Source: JAMLIN01 sp964476625 (GTDB taxonomy: Bacteria; Pseudomonadota; Gammaproteobacteria; Burkholderiales; Burkholderiaceae_E). Taken from it: a DNA stretch of 64,000 bases. A program made the translations under genes and the position numbers. Each line of letters starts with the position of its first letter. Positions within the stretch are counted from its first letter, which is position 1. Below, one piece after another: positions 44,111 through 53,620 of the stretch. Under the pieces are notes generated by a model. The model was not told the origin of the DNA, searched no databases, and was given only the letters and a program-made list of their open reading frames with translations. The stretch lies in NCBI GenBank assembly GCA_964476625.1, contig CAYZBJ010000007.1, forward strand, positions 19,492-83,491, given 5' to 3'.

Positions 44111-45519
44111 CAGTCGCTCAGGACCCAGGTGTCCTTGACCCCGCCGCCCTGGCTCGAGTTGACCACCAGGGAGCCTTCGGTCAGCGCGACGCGGGTCAGG
44201 CCGCCGGGGACCAGGCGGATCTCATCGCCGACCAGGCAGTACGGTCGCAGGTCGACGTGGCGCGGCGCGATCCCGTTGTCGACATAGGTCGGACAACACG
44301 ACAGCGCGAGCGTCGGCTGCGCGATGAAATCACCCGGCGCGGCGTCCAGGCGCGCCCGATAGGCCTCGCGCTCGGCGGCGCTGGCGCTCGGGCCGACCAG
44401 CATGCCGTAGCCACCCGATCCGTGGACTTCCTTCACCACGAGTTCATCGAGATGTTCACGGACATAGGCGAGCGCGTCCGGCTCGCCGCAGCGCCAGGTC
44501 GGGACATTGGGGAGGATCGGCGACTCGCCGAGATAGAAGCGGATCATGTCCGGCACATAGGTATAGATGGCCTTGTCGTCGGCGACCCCCGTGCCCGGCG
44601 CCGAGCAGATGGACACCTTGCCGGTGCGATACGCATGGAACAGGCCCGGCACGCCCAGCACCGAATCGGGGCGGAAGCTCAGCGGATCGAGAAAGTCGTC
44701 GTCGATCCGCCGGTAGATCACGTCGACGCGCTGCGGCCCCTGGGTCGTGCGCATGTACACGACGCCATCGTCGACATACAGGTCCTGGCCCTCGACCAGC
44801 TCGACACCCATCTGGTCGGCGAGGAAGGAGTGCTCGTAGTAGGCGGAATTGAACACGCCGGGCGTCAGGATCACGATGTTCGGCTCACGCTCGCAGGCGA
44901 CCGGCGCGAGGCTCTCCAGGGTCCGGCGCAACAGCGCCGGATAGTTGTCCACCGGGCTGATCCGGCGCTGGGTGAATAGCTCCGGCAGCATCCGCATCAT
45001 GATCTCCCGGTTCTCCAGCATGTAGGAAACCCCGGATGGCGTGCGGCAGTTGTCCTCGAGGACGAAGACCTCGTCGGGTCCGACCCGGACGAGGTCGACC
45101 CCGACGATATGGGAGTAGACGTTGCGGGCCGGTGCGAATCCCGCCGCCGCCGGCAGGTAGGCGGCGTTGCGGTAGACGAGGTCGGCCGGCACCACGCCCG
45201 CCTTGATGATCTCCCCGCGCCCGTAGACGTCGCCGAGAAAGAGATTGAGCGCCCTGGCCCGCTGCCGGACGCCCCGGTCGATCCGGCGCCACTCGCGCTC
45301 GGTGAAGACGCGGGGTACGACGTCGAACGGGATCAGGCGCTCGGATTCGGCCGACTCGCCGTACACCGCAAAGGTGATCCCGATCCGCCTGAACAGGGTC
45401 TCGGCCTCGCGTTGCTTGTGGCCCAGCGCTTCGACACCCACCTGGCGGATCCAGTCGGCGATCTCCCGATAGGCATCGCGTACCCGCTCGCCGTCGTACA
45501 TCTCGTTGAATGCCGCCAT
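44110..45519 (-). CDS. circularly permuted type 2 ATP-grasp protein
   Basis: Probable ATP-dependent amide ligase of 469 aa. The N-terminal FNEMYDGERVRDAYREIADW is the family signature, and a later ATP-grasp core includes FVLEDNCRTPSGVSYMLENR, VDVIYRRIDDDFLDPL and VVKEVHGSGGYGML, with acidic metal ligands. Families of this kind are predicted to form peptide-like bonds, possibly tagging a protein or making a small peptide. No product has been demonstrated for this trio. Start 45519 is preferred to a longer N-terminus, based on the family signature and a G-rich ribosome site. It leads the alpha-E/transglutaminase operon. Confidence 0.9.
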   Translation of the reverse strand: MAAFNEMYDGERVRDAYREIADWIRQVGVEALGHKQREAETLFRRIGITFAVYGESAESERLIPFDVVPRVFTEREWRRIDRGVRQRARALNLFLGDVYGRGEIIKAGVVPADLVYRNAAYLPAAAGFAPARNVYSHIVGVDLVRVGPDEVFVLEDNCRTPSGVSYMLENREIMMRMLPELFTQRRISPVDNYPALLRRTLESLAPVACEREPNIVILTPGVFNSAYYEHSFLADQMGVELVEGQDLYVDDGVVYMRTTQGPQRVDVIYRRIDDDFLDPLSFRPDSVLGVPGLFHAYRTGKVSICSAPGTGVADDKAIYTYVPDMIRFYLGESPILPNVPTWRCGEPDALAYVREHLDELVVKEVHGSGGYGMLVGPSASAAEREAYRARLDAAPGDFIAQPTLALSCCPTYVDNGIAPRHVDLRPYCLVGDEIRLVPGGLTRVALTEGSLVVNSSQGGGVKDTWVLSD

Positions 45520-45646
45520 CGAACGCCCCCACCCGGCCCGGTCCGAAACCCTCGCCTCGCCATGCACCCGTGCCATGGATCCCTGGCTTGACCATAGCAC
45601 GATCGATGCCAGATGCCGCTGCCGGCCCCGCGCCGTCCGCCCGGGC

Positions 45647-47989
45647 TCAGCGGATCGGCTCGAAGACCCGGTCGTCGGCCGAGGCCAGCGCCGTCATGTT
45701 GACGATGCGCCGCACGGTCGCCGACGGATTCAGCACATGGACCGGCGCCGCTGCCCCGAGCAGTATCGGCCCCACGTGGACGCCCTGCCCTCCGGTTGTC
45801 TTGAGCACGTTGAACAGGATGTTGGCTGCATCGAGGTTGGGGCACACCAGGATGTTGGCCGCGCCGCTCAAGGTGGAATCGGTCAGGCAGTCGCCACGCA
45901 GCGTTTCGCTCAGGGCCGCATCGCCATGCAGTTCGCCATCGGCCTCGATATCGGGGCAGGCGGCCCGGAACAGGTCCCGGGCATCGCGCATCTTGCGTGC
46001 CGAGGGCCGCTGCGAAGACCCGAAGTTCGAATGCGAGAGGAAGGCCACCTTCGGTGGCAGGCCGAAGCGGGCGACCTCGGCGGCCGCCATGCGCGCGATG
46101 TCGGCCAGCTGCCGGGCATCGGGATCGTCGTTGACGAAGGTATCGGCGACGAACAGGATGTGCTTCTCGAGCACCAGCGCGTTCATGGCCGCGAACTGGC
46201 GCGCTCCCGGCGCCAGCCCGATCACGCTGGCGATGTTCTCCAGGTGGGCGTCGAAACGCCCGACCAGGCCGCAGACCATCGCATCGGCATCGCCACGGCG
46301 CACCAGCATCGCGCCGGTGATCGTGTGCGAGCGACGCAGCGCCGCCTTGGCCATCTCGGGCGTCACCCCGTCGCGCGCGCGCAGGCGATGGAACGCCTCC
46401 CAGTATTCCCGGAAGCGATCGTCGTTCTCGGGGTCGATCAGCTCGAAATCCCGCTCCGCCACCAGGCGCAGGCCGGCGCGCTGGATGCGCATGTCGACCA
46501 CCGCCGGCCGGCCGATGAGGATCGGCCGGGCCAGTCCTTCGTCGACCACCACCTGGGCGGCGCGCAGCACCCGCTCCTCCTCGCCCTCGGTATACACCAC
46601 CCGCTTGCTGGCCTTGCGGGCCGCCGCGAACAAGGGACGCATCACCAGGCCGGTCTGGGTGATGAAGCGGGTCAGCGATTCACGGTAGCTGGCGAGGTCC
46701 TCGATCGGCCGGGTCGCCACGCCGGACTCCTGCGCCGCACGGGCGACGGCCGGCGCGATGCGCATGATCAGGCGCGAGTCGAACGGCTTCGGGATCAGGT
46801 ACTCCGGCCCGAACGCGATCTCCTGGCCCGGATAGGCGCCGGCCACTTCGGCGCTGACCTCGGCCTTGGCGAGCGCGGCGATCTCGTGGACGCAGGCGAG
46901 CTTCATGCTTTCGTTCACGGTCGTCGCGCCACAGTCGAGCGCACCGCGGAAGATGTACGGAAAGCACAGGACGTTGTTGACCTGGTTCGGATAGTCGGAC
47001 CGGCCGGTCGCGATGATGCAGTCCGGCCGCGCCTGCCGGGCCAGCTCGGGACGGATCTCGGGATCGGGATTGGCCAGCGCCAGCACGATCGGGCGCTCGG
47101 CCATGGTCATGAGCATCGCGGGCGAAAGCACGTTGGCCGCCGAGCAGCCGAGGAAGACATCGGCCCCCCTGACGGCATCGGCAAGCGTCCTCGCCTCGGT
47201 CTCGCGGGCATAGCGAAGCTTGGACTCCGCGATCGCGTCGCCACGGTCGGGGCGCAGCACGCCCTTCGAGTCGCACATCAGGACGTTCTCGGGGCGCACC
47301 CCGAGCTGGACCATCAGGTCGACGCACGCGATCGCCGCCGCGCCGGCCCCCGAGACCGCGATGCGCACCCGGTCGACGGCCTTGCCGACCAGCTCCAGGC
47401 CATTGATCATCGCCGCCGAGGAGATGATCGCGGTACCGTGCTGGTCGTCGTGGAAGACCGGGATCTGCAGTCGCTCGCGCAGCTTGCGCTCGATGTAGAA
47501 GCACTCCGGCGCCTTGATGTCCTCGAGGTTGATGCCGCCGAGGGTCGGCTGGAGCGCCGCGATGATGTCGACCAGTCGATCGGGATCGCGCTCGTCGAGC
47601 TCGATGTCGAACACGTCGATACCCGCGAACTTCTTGAACAGGACGGCCTTGCCTTCCATCACCGGCTTGCCGGCGAGCGGACCGATGTCGCCCAGGCCGA
47701 GCACCGCCGTGCCATTGGTGATGACCCCGACCAGGTTGCCCCGCGAGGTGAACTCGGCCGCCAGCGAGGGATCGTCGACGATCGCGGTGCAGGCGTAGGC
47801 AACGCCGGGCGAGTAGGCGAGCGACAGGTCGCGCTGGTTGAGCAGCGGCTTGGTCGGCACGACCGAGATCTTGCCGCGGCTCGGGCTGCGATGGTAATCG
47901 AGGGCTGCGTCGCGCAGCGCGCGGATCGCCGCCTGCTCGGTAGAGTCCGTGGAATCGGGGGTATCGGCGGAGGGGTTCTTGGCGCTCAT
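45647..47989 (-). CDS. maeB: NADP-dependent malic enzyme (malic-PTA fusion)
   Basis: Large malic enzyme of 780 aa that decarboxylates malate to pyruvate with NADPH formation. The N-terminal malic domain carries SLAYSPGVAYAC and the catalytic-site segment HDDQHGTA; the NAD(P)-binding loop is SGAGAAAIA (about 200). The C-terminal half (about 440-780) is a phosphotransacetylase-like domain that is regulatory and lacks PTA activity in known MaeB proteins. ATG 47989 follows GGAG at 5 bp; the 199-residue upstream extension is rejected because it lies in the acetoacetyl-CoA synthetase gene in another frame. NADPH output would support fatty-acid and polyhydroxybutyrate synthesis. Confidence 0.94.
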   Translation of the reverse strand: MSAKNPSADTPDSTDSTEQAAIRALRDAALDYHRSPSRGKISVVPTKPLLNQRDLSLAYSPGVAYACTAIVDDPSLAAEFTSRGNLVGVITNGTAVLGLGDIGPLAGKPVMEGKAVLFKKFAGIDVFDIELDERDPDRLVDIIAALQPTLGGINLEDIKAPECFYIERKLRERLQIPVFHDDQHGTAIISSAAMINGLELVGKAVDRVRIAVSGAGAAAIACVDLMVQLGVRPENVLMCDSKGVLRPDRGDAIAESKLRYARETEARTLADAVRGADVFLGCSAANVLSPAMLMTMAERPIVLALANPDPEIRPELARQARPDCIIATGRSDYPNQVNNVLCFPYIFRGALDCGATTVNESMKLACVHEIAALAKAEVSAEVAGAYPGQEIAFGPEYLIPKPFDSRLIMRIAPAVARAAQESGVATRPIEDLASYRESLTRFITQTGLVMRPLFAAARKASKRVVYTEGEEERVLRAAQVVVDEGLARPILIGRPAVVDMRIQRAGLRLVAERDFELIDPENDDRFREYWEAFHRLRARDGVTPEMAKAALRRSHTITGAMLVRRGDADAMVCGLVGRFDAHLENIASVIGLAPGARQFAAMNALVLEKHILFVADTFVNDDPDARQLADIARMAAAEVARFGLPPKVAFLSHSNFGSSQRPSARKMRDARDLFRAACPDIEADGELHGDAALSETLRGDCLTDSTLSGAANILVCPNLDAANILFNVLKTTGGQGVHVGPILLGAAAPVHVLNPSATVRRIVNMTALASADDRVFEPIR

Positions 47990-48039
47990 GGATGCTCCGA
48001 AAAATCGACGGACCGCGCCCAGGGGCGCGGCCGGGATGC

Positions 48040-50019
48040 TCAGGACGGGTCGGCGGTCGTCGCGCGACGCCTTGCGAACTCGACGTACCAGTCGATGCTG
48101 CCGGGATTCGACATCGCATCCCGGTTCAACGCCTGTTCGGGCGAGGCTCCCATCAGGAGCTTCTTGACCGGCAGTTCCAGCTTCTTGCCGCTCAGGGTAC
48201 GCGGCACTTCGGGCACGACGATCACCTCCGAAGGCAGGTGGCGCGGCGACATCGCGCTGCGGATGCGGGCATTGATCTGCTCGAGCAGCGCTTCGTCGAG
48301 CGCCTCGCCTTCGCGCAGCACCACGAACAGGGGCATGTAGCTCGGCCGCCCGAGGTACTCGAGGTCGACGACGAGGCTGTCGAGCACCGCGGGGATGTTC
48401 TCCACCGCGCGGTACAGTTCGGCCGTTCCCATGCGAATGCCGAAGCGGTTGATGGTTGCGTCGGAGCGGCCGTAGATGATTGCGCTGCCGGCCGGCGTGA
48501 TCCGGATCCAGTCGCCATGGCGCCAGATTCCCGGATACATGTCGAAGTAGCTGTCGCGATAGCGGCTGCCGTCGTGGTCGCCCCACAGCCGCAGCGGCAT
48601 CGACGGCATCGGACGCACGCAGACCAGCTCGCCGACTTCATCGACCACCGCTTCACCGGCGTCGTTCCAGGATTCGACAGCGGCGCCGAGGCAACGGCAC
48701 TGCATCTCGCCCGGGGTCGTCGGCAGCATGCGATTGCCGCCGATGAACGCACCCGCGAAATCGGTGCCCCCGGAGATCACGCACCACCAGAGATCGGCGC
48801 CGAACTCGCGCCAACCCCACTCGTAGGACTCGACCGACAGGGGCGAGCCGGTCGAGCCGAGCGCGCGCAGCTGCGAGAGGTCGCCATGGTCGGCGGGATG
48901 CACATCGGCCTTGAGGCAGTTCGCGTAGTAGGCTGCGCCGGCGCCGAAGAAGGTGACCCCGGTCTCGGCGGCAAAGCGCCACAGCGCGCCCATGTCGGGC
49001 CAGCCCGGGTTGCCGTCGTAGATGCAGATCGTGGTGCCGCCGAGCAGGCCGGAGACCTGGCAGTTCCACATGATCCAGCCGGTGCTCGAGTACCAGTGGA
49101 AGCGATCGTCCGGACCGAGGTCGTTGTGTAACACGCCGAGCTTGAGTTGCTCGAGCACGACGCCGCCGTGGCCATGGACGATCGGCTTGGGCATGCCGGT
49201 GGTGCCGCTCGAGTAGACGATCCAGAGCGGTGCATCGAAAGGCAGGCGCAGCGGCGCCCAGTCGGCCGGCGCCGGCATCGCACAGGCGAGCCGGAGATCG
49301 TGCACCGGTCGATCGGCGGCGAAGGCAGCCAGCGGGCGGTTCTCGTCGAGGTAGGGCAGCGCCAGCACATGGCGGACGCTCGGCAGTTCGGCGAGCATCT
49401 CGCCCACCACATCCATCCGGTCGTGGCGCCTGCCGCCATAGACGTAGCCGTCGCAGGTCACCAGCAGTTTCGGCTCGATCTGGCGGAACCGGTCGAGCAC
49501 GCCGACCGGGCCCATGTCGGGCGAGCACAGCGACCAGACGCCGCCCACGCTCACGGTGGCCAGGAACGCGACGATCGCGTCCGGGATGTTGGGCAGGTAG
49601 GCGGCCACCCGGTCACCGGGCTCGACCCCGAGCTCGACCAGCCGGGTGGCGAGCCCGGCCACCTGGTCGCGAAGCTGCGCCCAGCCCAGCGCGCCGGCGT
49701 GGCCGGCCTCGCTGCGATGGACGATCGCGGGCCGTTGCGGGTCGCCGACCCGGGCATGCCGCAGGACCTGGTCCACGTAGTTGAGCGACAGGGCGGGAAA
49801 CCAGACCGCACCGGGCATGCGCCGCTCGGCGAGGACCGGTTCCGGATCGCCCTGGTCGATCAGGTCGAAGTAGTCGCGAATCGAGCCCCAGAAGGCCTCG
49901 AGCTCGGTAACCGACCATCGATGCAGCGACGCGTAGTCGTCGAACCGCAGGCCGTGGCGATCGGCGAGCCAGTCGATGTAGGCCGCCATCCGGGTGGGTG
50001 CGCTGTTCTTCTCGGGCAT
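48040..50019 (-). CDS. acetoacetate--CoA ligase
   Basis: AMP-forming acetoacetyl-CoA synthetase of 659 aa. The AMP-binding motif is YSSGTTGMPKPIVHGHGG, followed by WYSSTGWIMWN and DATINRFGIRMGTAELYRAVE; the C-terminal lysine region is PRTLSGKKLELPVKKLL. This set and the length distinguish it from acetyl-CoA or propionyl-CoA synthetases. It converts acetoacetate from 3-hydroxybutyrate oxidation to acetoacetyl-CoA, complementing bdhA elsewhere in the window. It is 50 bp upstream of maeB on the same strand. ATG 50019 (MPEKN) is preferred over 50196, because the longer N-terminus lies in the pilE regulatory gap. Confidence 0.93.
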   Translation of the reverse strand: MPEKNSAPTRMAAYIDWLADRHGLRFDDYASLHRWSVTELEAFWGSIRDYFDLIDQGDPEPVLAERRMPGAVWFPALSLNYVDQVLRHARVGDPQRPAIVHRSEAGHAGALGWAQLRDQVAGLATRLVELGVEPGDRVAAYLPNIPDAIVAFLATVSVGGVWSLCSPDMGPVGVLDRFRQIEPKLLVTCDGYVYGGRRHDRMDVVGEMLAELPSVRHVLALPYLDENRPLAAFAADRPVHDLRLACAMPAPADWAPLRLPFDAPLWIVYSSGTTGMPKPIVHGHGGVVLEQLKLGVLHNDLGPDDRFHWYSSTGWIMWNCQVSGLLGGTTICIYDGNPGWPDMGALWRFAAETGVTFFGAGAAYYANCLKADVHPADHGDLSQLRALGSTGSPLSVESYEWGWREFGADLWWCVISGGTDFAGAFIGGNRMLPTTPGEMQCRCLGAAVESWNDAGEAVVDEVGELVCVRPMPSMPLRLWGDHDGSRYRDSYFDMYPGIWRHGDWIRITPAGSAIIYGRSDATINRFGIRMGTAELYRAVENIPAVLDSLVVDLEYLGRPSYMPLFVVLREGEALDEALLEQINARIRSAMSPRHLPSEVIVVPEVPRTLSGKKLELPVKKLLMGASPEQALNRDAMSNPGSIDWYVEFARRRATTADPS

Positions 50020-50237
50020 GGTTTCTTCGATTCGTCGGCGCGACGCGCCGTGGGCGCCGCAGGTCGCGGCCGTCTCCCCCAGCAATCTTAGCGCGGCCCG
50101 CCACTGAACGCCGCAAACGCGCCGCCCGTCGGCGGCCCGTCGCAGCGTGCTGGCCGGGCCACTAAGTTGAGCCGGTGAAAAAGCCATCCCGACCACTCCT
50201 GCCCGGTGATCGGCCCCTGCGCCCGGAGCACCATCCC

Positions 50238-50672
50238 ATGTCCCGAAACCGTCGGCACCACGGCTTTACGCTGATCGAACTCCTGCTGGTCATGACGATC
50301 ATCGGCATCCTCGCCGCGATCGCGATCCCCGCATGGGGCAGCTATACGCAGCGCGCCAGGCTGGCCGCCGGCGTCGCCGTGCTCAAGGAAACCAAGCTGC
50401 GCCTCGAGCAGTTCTACGCCGGCAATCGCAGCTACGCCTCGGGAGCGGCCTGCGCGGTCGCCGACTTCCACGATGCCGAAGGCCAGTTCAACGTCAGCTG
50501 CACGACCGCGGCGGCTGGCCAGCAATTCACCCTGACCGCCACCGGCGTCAACTCGTCGGCCGGTTTCATCTACACGATCAACGACGCCGGCGTCGAAGGC
50601 ACCGCAGCGCTGCCCGCCGGCTGGTACTCCGGCACCCTGCCGGCGAATCGCTTCATCGTGCGCAAGGAATGA
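50238..50672 (+). CDS. pilE: type IV pilin PilE
   Basis: Prepilin of 144 aa with a leader ending in G followed by FTLIELLLVMTIIGILAAIAIP, the class III signal cleaved and methylated by PilD. The C-terminal part has a cysteine pair (CAVADFHDAEGQFNVSC) forming the D-loop. It is exported and assembled into the pilus for adhesion, twitching or DNA uptake. ATG 50238 gives a nine-residue leader after MSRNRRHHG; the longer start at 50175 is rejected. It is the first of six linked pilin genes; a putative comEC elsewhere in the window would use the same machinery for DNA uptake. Confidence 0.93.
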   Translation: MSRNRRHHGFTLIELLLVMTIIGILAAIAIPAWGSYTQRARLAAGVAVLKETKLRLEQFYAGNRSYASGAACAVADFHDAEGQFNVSCTTAAAGQQFTLTATGVNSSAGFIYTINDAGVEGTAALPAGWYSGTLPANRFIVRKE

Positions 50673-50674
50673 GG

Positions 50675-51301
50675 ATGAAAGGTCGTCGACCGATCATCGG
50701 GGCCGGGTCCAGGCGCGCCAGCGCCGGGTTCACCCTGCTCGAGCTGATGTTCACGGTGACCATCCTGGGCGCCCTTCTCGCGATCGCGATACCGAGCTTC
50801 GAGCGGATCATGGCCTCGCGCCAGGCGACCTCGGCCGCGCAGTCGCTGGCCGCGTCACTGCGCAAGGCGCAGGCCGAGGCAACCCGCCTCAACAGGAACG
50901 TCGAAGTCCTGATGACCACCGCCAACCCCACCTCGGCCAGCGTCGCCAGCGCGACGCCAGCGGCGCCCGCCGCCGCGACGGCCTGGATGGTCCGCGTGCA
51001 GGGCGCGACCGCCGCCGACGAGTTCCTCGCCGGCGAGTCCCGCGACCGCTTCGGAGCCGGAATCACGACCGCCGGCAATCTCAGCTCGGTCGCGTTCACC
51101 CCGATGGGCCGCGTCCTCGATATCTCCGGCGGCGCGCCGGTGATGCTCGCCGCGCCCCGCATCGTCCAGTTCAACCACGCCGCCCAGTCGATCCGCTTCT
51201 GCACCTATGTGACGCCCGGCGGCTCCATCAGGGTCTGCGACTCGTCGGCAGCGCCCGGAACCAACGCCGCCTGCCAGCCCAGGCTGCCATCGGGGTGCTG
51301 A
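50675..51301 (+). CDS. fimT: GspH/FimT family pseudopilin
   Basis: Minor pseudopilin of 208 aa. The leader ends in SAG before FTLLELMFTVTILGALLAIAIPSF, a typical pilin N-helix, and the remainder resembles GspH/FimT, which primes or caps pili and in some species binds DNA. A cysteine pair lies near the C-terminus (FCTYVTPGGSIRVCDSS). ATG 50675 is favoured since AAGGA lies six bases ahead; the frame has another ATG at 50669 overlapping the pilE stop. It precedes pilV directly. Confidence 0.9.
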   Translation: MKGRRPIIGAGSRRASAGFTLLELMFTVTILGALLAIAIPSFERIMASRQATSAAQSLAASLRKAQAEATRLNRNVEVLMTTANPTSASVASATPAAPAAATAWMVRVQGATAADEFLAGESRDRFGAGITTAGNLSSVAFTPMGRVLDISGGAPVMLAAPRIVQFNHAAQSIRFCTYVTPGGSIRVCDSSAAPGTNAACQPRLPSGC

Positions 51302-51799
51302 ATGCAGGTTCACGCTGATCCCGGCCCACGTAGCCGGCGCCCCCCCTCCTTGCAGGGTCGGCGTCAGGGCGGCTTCACCCTGCTCGAGAGCCTGATCGCC
51401 ATCGTGGTCTTCGCGATCGCCGTGCTGGGCATGATCGGTGCCCAGGCGTCCGGCGCCCAGGTGACTTCGGACGCCCGCTACCGAACCGAGGCGGCCGCCG
51501 CCGCCGACGAACTGCTCGCGCGCATGCAGATCGCGCCGCCCGCCACCGTGGTCGGGGATTTCTCCACCGGTGGCACGCTCTTCGATCTCTGGCTCAAGGA
51601 CCGGGTCCAGGGCGAAGGCGTGGGATTGCCGGCCGGCGATGCCACCGTCGAGTTCGCCTCGGTCGCGGGCGATCCCCTGACGGTCCGGATCGTGGTCAGC
51701 TGGGTTCCGCCTCGCCATCGCGTTCGCGACGGCTCGGGGGCGATCAGCGCCATGACCGCCACCCGCCAGCATGTCACGGTCAGCGCCCTGTTCAACTGA
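51302..51799 (+). CDS. pilV: type IV pilus minor pilin PilV
   Basis: Minor pilin of 165 aa with an unusually long leader (about 24 residues) before GFTLLESLIAIVVFAIAVLGMIGAQ-type helix, identifying PilV (the FTLLESL/IxVLG pattern). The body is a short beta-rich globular domain. It participates in the PilVWX-FimU priming complex with PilY1. It begins directly after the fimT stop and is followed closely by pilW, so translation is coupled. Confidence 0.9.
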   Translation: MQVHADPGPRSRRPPSLQGRRQGGFTLLESLIAIVVFAIAVLGMIGAQASGAQVTSDARYRTEAAAAADELLARMQIAPPATVVGDFSTGGTLFDLWLKDRVQGEGVGLPAGDATVEFASVAGDPLTVRIVVSWVPPRHRVRDGSGAISAMTATRQHVTVSALFN

Positions 51800-51806
51800 G
51801 GTCGAG

Positions 51807-52988
51807 ATGCGTTCACAGCGAGGCCTGTCCATCATCGAACTGCTCGTCGGCATGACGATCGGGCTGCTCGCCGCACTTGCGATCGTGCAGGGATTCTCGG
51901 CGAGCGAAGTCGGCCGCCGCGCCACCACCGGCCAGGCCGACGCCCAGCAGGTCGGCACGATGACCGGCTGGCGCCTGATGCGCGAGTTGCGACTGGCCGG
52001 CAACGGCTTCGCCAACGGCATGAACGTCTGGGGCTGCCGGCTGCTCGCCTGGCAGGGCGGCTCCGCGATGCTGCCGAGGGCTTCGGCATGGCCCGCACCC
52101 TTCGCCGGCCTGCCGACGAACCTCAACCTGTTGCCGGTCGCCGTACTCGACGGCGGCGGCAACGATCCGGACACCGTCATGGTGATGAGCGCCGGCAACT
52201 CGACCGGCGGCGCGCCGATGGCGGTGACCGTCACCTCGGCCGGCCAGATCGAAACCCTGCCCTCGGTCGGGTTCCGGGCCGGCGACATGCTGCTGGTCTC
52301 GAACCCGTCGACGAATGGCGGCGACTGCCAGATCGGCCAGGTCGACTCGAGCTATTCCCCCCCGGTCGCAGGACAGGCCGCGCCGACCGCAGTGCCGACC
52401 TCCGCCGCCCTGGCCGCGCCCTACAACAATGCGAACGGCTTCACCGTGCTGCCGCAGCCGGCCGACTACACCTTGATGAACCTCGGCGCGACGCCGACCT
52501 TCGCCCTGTTCGGCATCAATGCCAACGAACAGCTGGTCCAGCTCGACATGCTCGAGCGGGTGACCCTCTCGACCCCCGCCCCGATCGGCGAGAACGTGGT
52601 GAACCTGCAGATCCTCTACGGCGTCGACGACGGCTCGGGCGGCGGCATGGCCAACGACAACATCGTCGACAGCTGGGTGAGCCCGACCGGCGCCTGGTCG
52701 TTCGCGAGCCTGCAGGCCAACGGCGAAGCGGCGCTCGCGATCAAGGCGCTGCGCCTGGCGATCGTCGTGCGCTCGACTGAGAGGCAGGGCACCCAGGGCC
52801 CGGCCAGCATCACGCTCTTCGAGGACCTGCCGGCAGCGGTGCGGACCACGATCAACCACGACGTCACGCAACGCAGCTTCCAGTACCAAGTCTACGACAC
52901 GGTCATCCCGCTGCCCAACCAGCGCATCGCGCTCTGCGCGGAACACCGACGCTACAACGGTATCCCGTCGGCGGGCGCCTGCATATGA
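51807..52988 (+). CDS. pilW: type IV pilus minor pilin PilW
   Basis: Minor pilin of 393 aa. After a short basic leader (MRSQRG) comes LSIIELLVGMTIGLLAALAIV, the PilW-type N-helix in which phenylalanine is replaced by Leu-Ser. A long C-terminal beta-rich region follows, including cysteines (CRLLAWQGG, GDCQIGQVD, LCAEHRRYNG). PilW is a core part of the tip-priming complex. ATG 51807 has GAGGTCGAG just before it. The stop overlaps the pilX start by 4 bp. Confidence 0.9.
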   Translation: MRSQRGLSIIELLVGMTIGLLAALAIVQGFSASEVGRRATTGQADAQQVGTMTGWRLMRELRLAGNGFANGMNVWGCRLLAWQGGSAMLPRASAWPAPFAGLPTNLNLLPVAVLDGGGNDPDTVMVMSAGNSTGGAPMAVTVTSAGQIETLPSVGFRAGDMLLVSNPSTNGGDCQIGQVDSSYSPPVAGQAAPTAVPTSAALAAPYNNANGFTVLPQPADYTLMNLGATPTFALFGINANEQLVQLDMLERVTLSTPAPIGENVVNLQILYGVDDGSGGGMANDNIVDSWVSPTGAWSFASLQANGEAALAIKALRLAIVVRSTERQGTQGPASITLFEDLPAAVRTTINHDVTQRSFQYQVYDTVIPLPNQRIALCAEHRRYNGIPSAGACI

Positions 52989-53614
52989 AGAGGCCGAGCA
53001 TGCATGCCCTGCTTCGCCGCCAGTGCGGCACCGCGCTGCCGATCGCCCTGGTGATGGTCACCGTGATGGCAATGGCTTCGATCGGCCTGGTCCGGATGAT
53101 CGACTCCTCGACCCTGCTCGCGCGCAACGCCTCCTTCCAGCGCGACGCGGTCAACCGCAACCAGATCGCGATCCGGGCGGCGATCACCGAGTTCGAATCC
53201 CATGCGGGCAGTCATTTCGCGATGCTCAAGAATACCGAGACCGATTCACTCGGCCAGGCGGGCGGCTTCGCCTATTCGGCGATCGCCCTGCCCACCGACA
53301 GCGCCGGCGTGCCGCTCGCAATGAAGAACTCCGCCGCCCTGGCCGCCGAGTTCGGCACGGTGGCGACTTCGTCGGCGATCGCCAGCGGCGAAGGAATGGA
53401 AACCGTCTACATGATCGAACGGCTCTGCTCGCTGCAGGAGCCGGCCGCCGACAACCATTGCGCGATGTCGAGCTCGCGGGTGCCGGACAACTGTTCGCGC
53501 TGCTCGAGCGTCTCGACGCCGCGCACCCCGGTCTTCCGGGTCACCGCACGCACCAATGGACCGCGCGGGGTGGAAGCCCTGTCGCAAGCCCTGTTCACCT
53601 TGCCGATCGAGTGA
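52985..53614 (+). CDS. pilX: type IV pilus minor pilin PilX-like
   Basis: Protein of 209 aa with a leader CGTALPIALVMVTVMAM, i.e. a PilX-type N-helix in which the GxxL...E signature is reduced (TALPIALV), typical of PilX/PilX_N domains. The C-terminal part contains several cysteines (RLCSLQEPAADNHCAM, DNCSRCSS) that may form disulfides. It is probably part of the tip complex with PilV, PilW and PilY1. The start overlaps the pilW stop by 4 bp, and pilY1 follows after 6 bp. Naming is by position and helix; sequence divergence in this family is high. Confidence 0.82.
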   Translation: MKRPSMHALLRRQCGTALPIALVMVTVMAMASIGLVRMIDSSTLLARNASFQRDAVNRNQIAIRAAITEFESHAGSHFAMLKNTETDSLGQAGGFAYSAIALPTDSAGVPLAMKNSAALAAEFGTVATSSAIASGEGMETVYMIERLCSLQEPAADNHCAMSSSRVPDNCSRCSSVSTPRTPVFRVTARTNGPRGVEALSQALFTLPIE

Positions 53615-53620
53615 CCTGCC

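Noticed and set aside
45506..48340. 944-codon plus-strand frame across maeB
   Set aside because: Antisense shadow of maeB with no recognisable protein sequence.
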